DNA of 6,435 nucleotides from Dehalococcoidia bacterium. Lineage in GTDB: Bacteria; Chloroflexota; Dehalococcoidia; UBA2979. Location of the stretch: the NCBI GenBank assembly GCA_004297315.1, contig SCTU01000285.1, positions 1-6,435 of the forward strand. The letters run 5' to 3'. Positions 1-5,271 of the stretch are shown here, one piece after another. Within the stretch, counting starts at the first letter, position 1, and every line of letters begins with the position of its first letter. A program made the position numbers and the translations under genes. Under the pieces are notes generated by a model. The model made no database searches, was not told the origin of the DNA, and saw only the letters and a program-made list of their open reading frames with translations.

Positions 1-968
1 GCGAGCCGCCGGCCTGCCTGGAACTCCTCGAACTGCTGGTAGAAGCTCTCGATCGTCACCCCGTAGGTGCGCTGGAATGCCTTGCGCCAGTCCCCCATGC
101 GCCCGCTCTCTCGCCAGAAATCGATGTAGGCGCTCGGCCTCGTGCGGTCGTTGAGCCATGCGATTGCCGCCGCGCCAACCCAGCGCAACTCGGACTCGTG
201 GCATTCGGGGCCATCGCACGTCTGCAGCGCCGCGAGGTTCGTGTTGCCGGGCCGCGACAGGTAGCCTTCCTGCTCGCTGGTGTCGCCGCCGAGGTACGCC
301 ACGTGCCGGTATTCGGCGTAGCGCGCCGACCCCTCGAGGATCCAGTCCGGCACACCCCCGGCGCTTGCGGCGTGGTCCAACTGATCCTGCAACTGATGGA
401 AGTATTCGTGGACGAGGATCGTCCGGAGCGGACTGTCAGGACTGCTGAGGTCGTCCCATGACTGCGCCGGGACGTGTGCATAGAGGTGGCGCGACACCAC
501 GTCCGCGTCCTCCACGCGCTGGTACCAGTACGTGGCATAGCCGGCCCACCGGCTGAGCCGCCAGGCCTGGACGCCTTCCTCGACCGAGGTGTGTTCCCAC
601 TCGGCAAACACCGGCGCCAGGTCGTCCTCGAAGTTCACGCCGAGCGCTACTCGCACCTCGGGCACCGCGATGCCCGCCTCCTCGCGCCAGTAGTCCTCCA
701 CCTCGGCGACGAGCGCGAGCGCAGCCATGCGCTGCCCGGCGGGGACGGCGTCACCGAACCTGACCGATGTGGTGGTCGCAGGACGGCTGACGCCAACTGC
801 CTCTCGAATGGACTCCGGCGTCCGGGCGGCCCGGGCCGAGATGCTGCTTGGGCCAGTCTTGTCGGGTGCTTCGGCGATCTGCCGGATCGCTAACTGCGAG
901 AGCATGGTGAGCAGGAACACTCCGATGGCTGGGGCTACGGAGAAGAACTTGGGCACGCGATAGTGCAT
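1..968 (-). CDS. Membrane-anchored HExxH metallopeptidase, peptidase MA-like (partial, C-terminus beyond left edge)
   Basis: The frame is open from an ATG at 968 to the window edge, giving 322 visible residues with no stop. Residues about 8-28 form one hydrophobic helix after a short basic start, so the protein is a signal-anchor or exported protein with its catalytic domain outside. The zinc-protease signature HEYFH is at residues 187-191 (H187, E188, H191). WILEGSARYAEY follows at 209-220, and E212 is the expected third zinc ligand of a gluzincin, 24 residues after the catalytic E188. This HExxH plus W-x-x-EG-x-A layout is typical of the peptidase MA-like superfamily. A C251/C256 pair (CX4C) could form a disulfide outside the cell. 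The start is supported by a GGGGA stretch 7-11 nt upstream. The substrate is unknown. The missing end cannot be judged, but the domain core looks complete. Confidence 0.85.
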   Translation of the reverse strand, partial: MHYRVPKFFSVAPAIGVFLLTMLSQLAIRQIAEAPDKTGPSSISARAARTPESIREAVGVSRPATTTSVRFGDAVPAGQRMAALALVAEVEDYWREEAGIAVPEVRVALGVNFEDDLAPVFAEWEHTSVEEGVQAWRLSRWAGYATYWYQRVEDADVVSRHLYAHVPAQSWDDLSSPDSPLRTILVHEYFHQLQDQLDHAASAGGVPDWILEGSARYAEYRHVAYLGGDTSEQEGYLSRPGNTNLAALQTCDGPECHESELRWVGAAAIAWLNDRTRPSAYIDFWRESGRMGDWRKAFQRTYGVTIESFYQQFEEFQAGRRL

Positions 969-1169
969 TGGCCATCCCCGCCAGTGGACCACCGCGCAAA
1001 GAATCGCTTCACACGATGGGACGGGCAAGGGTTTTGCCTGATATTCAGGCCGATCTGCGTCTTGCGTGGGTCGACTGACCCAGTTGACGCGGCCGCAACT
1101 GCCGTTGAGTTCTGCAACGCACTTCGCGCGAGTGGTTCCTGGCGCGGCGTGGGCACGACCGCGGGGCCG
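969..1169. other. Intergenic gap with two short inverted repeats
   Basis: This gap of about 200 bp lies between the start of the metallopeptidase gene and the end of the four-helix membrane protein gene, both on the minus strand. I see no credible coding frame in it. It holds the perfect inverted repeat GCCTGA-TAT-TCAGGC (1036-1050), 68 bp before the peptidase ATG. It also holds GGGTC-GACT-GACCC (1068-1081). Neither is followed by a T run on the minus strand, so neither looks like a classical intrinsic terminator for the upstream gene. Either could be an operator, which is only inference. Confidence 0.5.
1036..1050. repeat. 15-bp palindrome upstream of the metallopeptidase gene, possible operator
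   Basis: Two 6-bp arms, GCCTGA and TCAGGC, match perfectly around a 3-nt centre TAT. The site lies in the presumed promoter region of the minus-strand peptidase gene. Its AT-rich centre between symmetric GC arms is the usual look of a dimeric repressor site, but no regulator gene is adjacent and no second copy was noticed in the window. Confidence 0.3.
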
Positions 1170-1571
1170 CTAGAGGAGCGGTGTAGTCGTCGTCCCGGTC
1201 GGGACAGCCCGCACCATCAACAGGGCGAGGATGCCCATATGGACGATGGAGACGCCGAGCATCTGCAGCGCCAGCCGCGGGATGGACGACGTGGCGTCAA
1301 ACGTCGAGGTCGCGGAGAGCAAGTAGATGGTGATCGCGAGCCCGAGCAAACGGGCAATGAGCGAACGGCGGTCGGGGTCGAGGTCGCGGAAGCGCACGCG
1401 GTACAAGTAGATCCCGAGGATGAAGATGTGCAGGACCACGAGGGATCCGGTGTATGCGAGCGCCGGCAGGTCGTCCTTCCACTGGAGCAGCGGGACGAGG
1501 GCGAACGAAAGCACGAAGACGGAAGCGGTCTTCGTCGCGAACAGGCGAGGGTTGCTGAGTACGAACCGCAT
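1170..1571 (-). CDS. Four-helix integral membrane protein of unknown function
   Basis: This encodes a 133-residue protein with four strong hydrophobic segments at about residues 13-30, 36-57, 71-88 and 99-121. Short polar loops separate them, including a basic, acidic-rich loop (RVRFRDLDPDRRS) at 58-70. There is no recognisable catalytic motif and I do not recognise the family. The chosen ATG at 1571 is preceded by GGGGAAG with about 5 nt spacing, a good Shine-Dalgarno site. The frame stays open further upstream to 1778, but that extension is unlike the rest of the protein and reaches almost to the tRNA, so it is rejected. The gene sits alone on the minus strand, divergent from the tRNA and about 200 bp from the peptidase gene downstream. 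Small four-helix proteins of this size are often uncharacterised inner-membrane proteins. Confidence 0.75.
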   Translation of the reverse strand: MRFVLSNPRLFATKTASVFVLSFALVPLLQWKDDLPALAYTGSLVVLHIFILGIYLYRVRFRDLDPDRRSLIARLLGLAITIYLLSATSTFDATSSIPRLALQMLGVSIVHMGILALLMVRAVPTGTTTTPLL

Positions 1572-1723
1572 GAGCACTTCCCCGTCGGGACGCCCTGATG
1601 ATTCTGTGTCAGAGCGTGAAGGGCAACGGGCCAAGAGTTGTGCGGGACAACAGAAATCTGCGTATTCCTCGGCCGGTAGCAAAAGGATCGACGGGCGGAT
1701 GAAGCGGCGGCGTCGAGCGCCGG

Positions 1724-1753
1724 TTGGATCAGTGCTGGCGAATGGTGTACACA
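1724..1753 (+). promoter_or_regulatory. Possible promoter of the tRNA-Glu gene
   Basis: A TTGGAT hexamer (1724-1729) and a TACACA hexamer (1748-1753) are separated by 18 nt. They would place a transcription start near 1760, about 23 nt before the mature tRNA. Both boxes deviate from consensus, so this is tentative. Confidence 0.25.
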
Positions 1754-1782
1754 CATGGTGGGTGCATGACGCGCCCAATCGT

Positions 1783-1859
1783 GGCCCATTCGTCTAGCGG
1801 CCTAGGACGCCGCCCTCTCAAGGCGGAAACCACCGGTTCGAATCCGGTATGGGTCACCA
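1783..1859 (+). tRNA. tRNA-Glu (anticodon CUC), CCA encoded
   Basis: A full cloverleaf can be drawn. The acceptor stem 1783-1789 pairs with 1849-1855, with one G-U pair. The D arm 1792-1808 has the tRNA-Glu-like GTCTAG...CTAGGAC. The anticodon stem CCGCC/GGCGG (1810-1814, 1822-1826) encloses the loop CTCTCAA, with anticodon CTC at 1817-1819 that reads GAG. A 5-nt variable region is followed by a T arm ACCGG/CCGGT around the loop TTCGAAT. The discriminator base is A1856 and the CCA end is encoded at 1857-1859. The D arm and anticodon arm closely resemble bacterial tRNA-Glu. Confidence 0.96.
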
Positions 1860-1870
1860 GTCCTCTCAAG

Positions 1871-1897
1871 CGGCGCGCCGGCAGGTGCGCCGTCTTT
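1871..1897 (+). terminator. Intrinsic terminator-like hairpin behind tRNA-Glu
   Basis: The arms 1871-1879 and 1884-1892 pair over 9 bp, including one G-U, around the tetraloop GGCA. TCTTT follows immediately. The hairpin starts 12 nt after the CCA end and so would stop the tRNA transcript. The T tract is short and interrupted, as is often the case in GC-rich genomes. Confidence 0.6.
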
Positions 1898-1906
1898 GCG
1901 CCCTCG

Positions 1907-1912
1907 TACACT
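1907..1912 (+). promoter_or_regulatory. -10-like element TACACT of a probable leaderless transcript
   Basis: TACACT fits the TANNNT -10 pattern and ends exactly 6 nt before the ATG at 1919, so transcription would begin at or next to the start codon. No Shine-Dalgarno sequence is visible before this ATG and no good -35 box is seen. The same geometry recurs at 2915-2920. Confidence 0.45.
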
Positions 1913-1918
1913 GGTCGT

Positions 1919-2119
1919 ATGACGGCCGACGACCCGAAACAGGCCTACCGCGAGGCGTACGAGGCCTGGCAGAAGCACCTCAGCGGGGTGCACGACCTGC
2001 TGCTGGAGGGGCAGCGCCTTCCCCCCGAGCAGATCAAAGGGCTGCTGAACCGCGAGGCGCGCGCCAAAGAGAAGTACGACGAGGCGCGCCGGCGCCTGCT
2101 CGGAATCGACGACGCATGA
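1919..2119 (+). CDS. Small charged helical protein, translationally coupled to ccdA
   Basis: This encodes a 66-residue soluble protein rich in Arg, Lys, Glu, Asp and Ala. It is predicted by eye to be two helices (about residues 5-30 and 36-62) joined by a LPPEQ turn, with no signal peptide, membrane segment or cysteine. I do not recognise the family. The ATG at 1919 was chosen because a TACACT -10-like box lies 6 nt upstream and the tRNA terminator lies just before that. An earlier in-frame ATG at 1724 would run through the tRNA. Its stop codon overlaps the start of the CcdA gene in ATGA (2116-2119), so the two are probably translated together. A role alongside CcdA is inferred from this coupling only. 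Confidence 0.7.
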   Translation: MTADDPKQAYREAYEAWQKHLSGVHDLLLEGQRLPPEQIKGLLNREARAKEKYDEARRRLLGIDDA

Positions 2120-2886
2120 GTATGGCCGCCGCCTGGCGTGAACGTGGTGTCCCCCGCTCGTTCCTGTTGGGGACGGCATTCGCCGTGGCGTGGTCGCCGT
2201 GCATCGGTCCGATCCTCGGGGTCGTCCTCACGCTGGCCGCGGCGTCCGGGACCGTGGCGCAGGGCGCGTTCCTGCTCGTGGCGTACTCAGCCGGCCTGGG
2301 CCTGTGGTTCATGGCCTTCGGGGCGTTCTTCAGCCGGATCGCGCCACGGCTGCGCCGTCTCGGGCCGTATCTCCCGAAACTGGCGATCGGGGCGGGGATC
2401 CTGTTCATCGTGCTGGGCTTCCTGATGATCTTCGGGGAGTTCCAGCGCCTGAACGCGGCTGCCCAGCGCGCCGGGTTCTTCTTCGGGGCCACCGCCGACG
2501 CCGAAGGCGAACTGAGCAAGGGCGTCGGGGGCTGGCTGGGGCCGGGGATCGCGTTCCTCGGCGGCGTCGTCTCGTTCCTCTCGCCGTGTGTGTTGCCGCT
2601 TGTCCCCGCCTACCTCGTCAACATCGCGGGCGAGGCGGTGCTCGAGACAGGTGACGCGCGGGCCAGCCGGACGCACGTATTGCTGAACGCCGGGGCGTTC
2701 GTGCTCGGGTTCGGCGTGCTGTTCACGGTGGTCGGCGCATCAGCCGGATTCGCCGGGACGCTCGTGTCGGAGCACCTCGATACGCTCGGGCGTGTCGGGG
2801 GACTGATCCTCGTCGTGCTCGGCCTGCAGATGAGTGAGCTCCTGCACCTGCCGTACCTCAACCGGACCTACCAGGTACGGATCTGA
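2116..2886 (+). CDS. CcdA/DsbD-family thiol-disulfide transporter with its two halves in permuted order
   Basis: This encodes a 256-residue membrane protein with six hydrophobic segments (about 16-43, 50-72, 88-108, 143-170, 187-213, 227-245). CcdA passes electrons from cytoplasmic thioredoxin to thiol proteins outside the membrane, for example for cytochrome c assembly, using one cysteine in TM1 and one in TM4. Both motifs are present but swapped. WSPCIGPI (C29), normally in TM4, comes first, followed by a TM5-like AYSAGLGLWF. LSPCVLPLVPAYL (C158), normally in TM1, comes later. The halves (about 1-124 and 139-256) are joined by a polar linker. The usual TM3-TM4 linker is split between the two ends. 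Arg/Lys lie at the N-terminus (8-14), at 74-88 and at 250-255, consistent with both ends being cytoplasmic. The ATG at 2116 overlaps the previous stop; an in-frame ATG at 2122 is a minor alternative. Family certain; permutation read from motif order. Confidence 0.9.
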   Translation: MSMAAAWRERGVPRSFLLGTAFAVAWSPCIGPILGVVLTLAAASGTVAQGAFLLVAYSAGLGLWFMAFGAFFSRIAPRLRRLGPYLPKLAIGAGILFIVLGFLMIFGEFQRLNAAAQRAGFFFGATADAEGELSKGVGGWLGPGIAFLGGVVSFLSPCVLPLVPAYLVNIAGEAVLETGDARASRTHVLLNAGAFVLGFGVLFTVVGASAGFAGTLVSEHLDTLGRVGGLILVVLGLQMSELLHLPYLNRTYQVRI

Positions 2887-2914
2887 CCGCCAGCGCGAGG
2901 ACGCCACCGCGCGC

Positions 2915-2920
2915 TACGAT
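2915..2920 (+). promoter_or_regulatory. -10-like element TACGAT of a probable leaderless transcript
   Basis: TACGAT ends exactly 6 nt before the ATG at 2927, the same spacing as the TACACT box at 1907-1912. No Shine-Dalgarno sequence is seen in the 40-nt gap after ccdA and no clear -35 box is visible. A start at or beside the ATG is inferred. Confidence 0.5.
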
Positions 2921-2926
2921 GGCCGT

Positions 2927-3370
2927 ATGGACGCCGACCACGGGCTCGACATCGAAGCGATCTTCCGCGTGATCGATGAAGCGCCGGTATTTGTCGTGCG
3001 CTTCTCCCTGATCGAACAGCGTCTTCTCGTGGACGCGAGGCCGGGCGCGGATGGCCAGCCGTTCGTCGAGATTGTCCCGCCCGTGAGTTCGGCCGCGGAA
3101 CGCTACCGCTATCTCCAAAAGATGCGTCCGGAGGTCGCGCTGCCTGAGCAGATCACCGTCTTCTTCTGGCCGCGCGCGTTGCAGGTCATGCGCAACCTCG
3201 GCGTGTGTGAGCGCATTGAGGCGCGTCTCGAGCGCGAGGGTGGCGTGGCCGCGGTCGAACGCGTCCGACGCGTGTTCCGCGATGCCGAGCGGCTCGAGCG
3301 CGCCGACGTCGTCGCAGCGATCCGCGGCGGCGAGGGGTACGAGACGGTCTGGGAGCGCCCGCGCGCGTAA
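2927..3370 (+). CDS. Conserved-looking soluble protein of unknown function (147 aa)
   Basis: This is a soluble alpha/beta protein with no signal peptide or membrane helix. The first half alternates short hydrophobic strands (VFVVRFSL 21-28, RLLVDARPG 32-40, PFVEIVPPV 45-53, ITVFFWPR 76-83). The second half is helical and strongly charged (about 95-133), with a C-terminal YETVWERPRA. Only one cysteine is seen (C94) and no catalytic motif is recognisable. I do not recognise the family. The ATG at 2927 was preferred over an upstream in-frame ATG at 2834, which lies inside ccdA, because TACGAT stands 6 nt before it. The gene follows ccdA after 40 nt and may be transcribed both by read-through and from its own promoter. 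Coding is supported by consistent codon use and the absence of a better frame. Confidence 0.75.
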   Translation: MDADHGLDIEAIFRVIDEAPVFVVRFSLIEQRLLVDARPGADGQPFVEIVPPVSSAAERYRYLQKMRPEVALPEQITVFFWPRALQVMRNLGVCERIEARLEREGGVAAVERVRRVFRDAERLERADVVAAIRGGEGYETVWERPRA

Positions 3371-3409
3371 GCCTCGGCTTCACCGGCGGAACGTCGGGCG
3401 GGCCTCTGC

Positions 3410-3415
3410 TACGCT
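3410..3415 (+). promoter_or_regulatory. Possible -10 element TACGCT upstream of threonine aldolase
   Basis: TACGCT fits TANNNT and would give a start near 3422 and a leader of about 20 nt. That leader carries the AGGGA ribosome binding site (3434-3438), 4 nt before the ATG at 3443. No matching -35 box is visible. The third use of a TACNNT hexamer in this strand is what raises it above chance. Confidence 0.35.
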
Positions 3416-3442
3416 CGCCCTCACGACCAGGACAGGGACCTC

Positions 3443-4480
3443 ATGCCACGCGTCATCGACCTCCGCTCGGACACGGTCACGCGTCCCACCCCCGGGATGC
3501 GCGAGGCGATGGCGCGCGCCGAGGTCGGCGACGACCTGCTGGGCGACGACCCGACCACCCGGGCGCTGGAGGAGGCGTCAGCCGAGCGCGTCGGCAAAGA
3601 GGCTGGCCTCTTCGTGCCCAGCGGGACGATGGGCAACCTCGTCGCGCTGCTGACGCACTGCACCACGCGTGGCGATGAAGCGATCGCCGGCTCCGAGTCG
3701 CACATCTGCAACCACGAGGGCATGGGCTCCAGCGCGTTGGGCGGGATCCCCGTGCGCACCGCCCGAAACGACGCGCGCGGCTACATACAGCCCGCGGAGA
3801 TCAAGGCGCTCGCGCGCCCCTGGCCGCGCACCGTCCTCGCCTGTATCGAGAACACGCACAACCGTTGTGCCGGCGCTGCCTTGACAGCCACCGAGATGCG
3901 CGACATGACGAGGGCGGCCCACGAGGCGGGCCTCCGCGTGCACGTGGACGGCGCGCGCATCTTCAACGCGGCCGCGGCGCTGGAGACGACGCCCGCCGCG
4001 CTCGTCGCGGACGCCGACACCGTGCAGTTCTGCTTCTCCAAGGGGCTCGGTGCACCGGTCGGGTCGATCCTGACCGGGCCGCGCGAGTTCATCGATCGCG
4101 CCCGCACCGTCCGCCGCATGGTCGGGGGGTCGATGCGCCAGTCCGGCGTCCTCGCCGCGGCCGCGCTTTACGCCCTCGATCATCACGTGGAGCGGCTGGC
4201 CGACGATCACGCCAACGCGCGCCGCCTCGCCTCCGCGGTCGCAGAGATGCCACACGTCCGGATGGACCCCGCCGGTACCGACACGAACATCGTCTACTTC
4301 GACTTGGTCGGGGTGGACGGAGCGGAGTTCCGGCAGGGCCTCGCCGCAGAGGGTGTGCTCTGCTCCGGCGTGTCCCCCACGCGGATCCGCTTTGTGACGC
4401 ATCTCGACGTCTCCGCGCAGGATGTCGAGGCCGCAATCCCGCTGATCGCCCGCGTGCTCGAGGGGCTTCCCGCCGCGTGA
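3443..4480 (+). CDS. ltaE: Low-specificity L-threonine aldolase
   Basis: This encodes a 345-residue PLP-dependent enzyme that splits L-threonine or L-allo-threonine to glycine and acetaldehyde in the cytoplasm. The length is typical of the family (about 330-350). The N-terminus carries the hallmark DLRSDTVT (6-13), followed by GDDLLGDDPTT and PSGTMGN, which helps hold the PLP phosphate. H87 in ESHICNHE corresponds to the PLP-stacking histidine. ENTHN comes before HVDGAR (167-172), whose D169 and R172 match the PLP-nitrogen and carboxylate-binding residues. K200 in FSKGLGAPVGS is the Schiff-base lysine. A C-terminal small domain follows. The ATG at 3443 has an AGGGA site 4 nt upstream. The stop overlaps the GTG of the downstream lipoprotein gene (GTGA), so the two form an operon. 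All key residues are present and the gene looks intact. Confidence 0.95.
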   Translation: MPRVIDLRSDTVTRPTPGMREAMARAEVGDDLLGDDPTTRALEEASAERVGKEAGLFVPSGTMGNLVALLTHCTTRGDEAIAGSESHICNHEGMGSSALGGIPVRTARNDARGYIQPAEIKALARPWPRTVLACIENTHNRCAGAALTATEMRDMTRAAHEAGLRVHVDGARIFNAAAALETTPAALVADADTVQFCFSKGLGAPVGSILTGPREFIDRARTVRRMVGGSMRQSGVLAAAALYALDHHVERLADDHANARRLASAVAEMPHVRMDPAGTDTNIVYFDLVGVDGAEFRQGLAAEGVLCSGVSPTRIRFVTHLDVSAQDVEAAIPLIARVLEGLPAA

Positions 4481-5253
4481 GTCACCGCCTCCTGAGGTTG
4501 AGCCGCCTCGCATTTCTCCTTCCCGCGCTGCTGCTCTCCGGCTGCGACGGGGCGACGCCAGCTGGAAAGACCGAGGATGTCGTGGCGCGGGTGCCGTTCG
4601 CGCCCGGCGAGCGGCTTGTCTATGCGATCCAGGACACCACCGGTACGCGCCTCGGCACGGGCACCCTGAGCGTCGCACAGCAGGACGGGCACCTCTCGCT
4701 GCGGCAGAGCTACGAAGAAACATCGCCGCCGGCGGGCTTACCGCCAAGCGTGGACGGCGGCGCCGTCGAGGTGGACGCGAAGACGCTCCGCCCGCTCTCC
4801 GGCACGCGCCAGATCGCGCGTAGGGAGGGCAACGCGGTGCCGGTGGACGCCTACACCTGGACCTACGGCGAGTCGGACGGCAAGGACGTATTGCGCGCGA
4901 CCGCCGTGAAGCATGGAAAGTCGCCGTCCCAGAAGGACATCACACTTCGCGACCACTACTACGACAACGAGAGCTCGCTCTGGCTCTGGCGGACGCTCGA
5001 TTTCGTCGACGGGTACGACAAGTTCTACGTCTCCGCGAACCCGGTTGAGCAGGAGCAGCAGACGGTGAACCTCAGCATCCGCCAGCGCGAGACGGTCGAG
5101 GTGCCCGCGGGCAAGTTCGAGGCGTGGCGGCTGTTGTTTCGCAGCGGACGGGCCGTGCGGACGGCGTGGGTGAACGTCGCCGCGCCGCATGAGGTCGTGA
5201 AGTGGGACAACGGCGATGTCATCTTCGCGCTGGAGTCGTCCACCCGGCCCTGA
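4477..5253 (+). CDS. Secreted lipoprotein with a DUF3108-like domain (tentative)
   Basis: This encodes a 258-residue protein starting at GTG 4477, which overlaps the aldolase stop in GTGA. GAGGGG lies 11 nt upstream as a likely ribosome binding site. A short basic stretch (R4, R7, R10) is followed by a hydrophobic core and the lipobox LLSGC, with lipidated C23, so it is a signal-peptidase II lipoprotein held at the outer face of the membrane. The mature part is rich in beta strands. It begins with a PFAPGERLVYAIQDTTGTRLG segment, has VDAKTLRPLSGT in the middle, and VEVPAGKFEAWRLLF and TAWVNVAAPHEVVKWD near the end. These segments resemble the repeating layout of DUF3108-type periplasmic beta proteins, but that assignment is from memory of the pattern only. 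No catalytic motif is evident and the function is unknown. Sharing a transcript with threonine aldolase does not by itself imply a shared role. Confidence 0.85.
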   Translation: MSHRLLRLSRLAFLLPALLLSGCDGATPAGKTEDVVARVPFAPGERLVYAIQDTTGTRLGTGTLSVAQQDGHLSLRQSYEETSPPAGLPPSVDGGAVEVDAKTLRPLSGTRQIARREGNAVPVDAYTWTYGESDGKDVLRATAVKHGKSPSQKDITLRDHYYDNESSLWLWRTLDFVDGYDKFYVSANPVEQEQQTVNLSIRQRETVEVPAGKFEAWRLLFRSGRAVRTAWVNVAAPHEVVKWDNGDVIFALESSTRP

Positions 5254-5271
5254 TCGAGCCTACTGGCTCGA
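5254..5271. terminator. Perfect hairpin between convergent genes, possible bidirectional terminator
   Basis: TCGAGCC and GGCTCGA form a perfect 7-bp stem around the loop TACT. It starts one base after the lipoprotein stop and covers the last codons and the stop of the nuclease gene on the other strand. Neither side has a T tract, so it would be a U-less terminator or a transcript 3'-end stabiliser. The only spacer between the two genes (5254-5259) is part of the hairpin. Confidence 0.5.

Noticed and set aside
963..1598. 211-codon open frame on the plus strand
   Set aside because: It is antisense to the four-helix membrane protein and is a low-complexity charged translation with no motif.
1572..1778. 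Upstream extension of the four-helix protein to 1778
   Set aside because: The extension is not hydrophobic or domain-like and almost reaches the tRNA, while the ATG at 1571 has a good GGGGAAG site.
1783..1859. tRNA-Glu as the attachment site of a genomic island
   Set aside because: No integrase, no repeat of the tRNA 3' end, and no mobile gene on either side within the window.
1849..2115. N-terminal extension of the CcdA frame up to an ATG at 1849
   Set aside because: It would start inside the tRNA-Glu gene and read the small gene out of frame. Its composition is Arg/Ala/Gly-rich shadow sequence, and the ATGA overlap at 2116 gives a better start.
2116..2886. Frameshift, truncation or two fused half-genes as the reason for the unusual CcdA motif order
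   Set aside because: A frameshift cannot reverse domain order. Each half has all three helices and its cysteine motif, and the single frame is clean. A fusion of two separate half-proteins cannot be fully excluded, but the split linker remnants at both ends favour permutation.
2893..2913. GCGCG/CGCGC inverted repeat behind ccdA as a terminator
   Set aside because: The stem is only 5 bp with an 11-nt loop and no T tract, and such GC repeats are common by chance here.
3578..4747. 389-codon open frame on the minus strand
   Set aside because: It is antisense to threonine aldolase and the lipoprotein. It is a by-product of GC-rich codon use and shows no domain.
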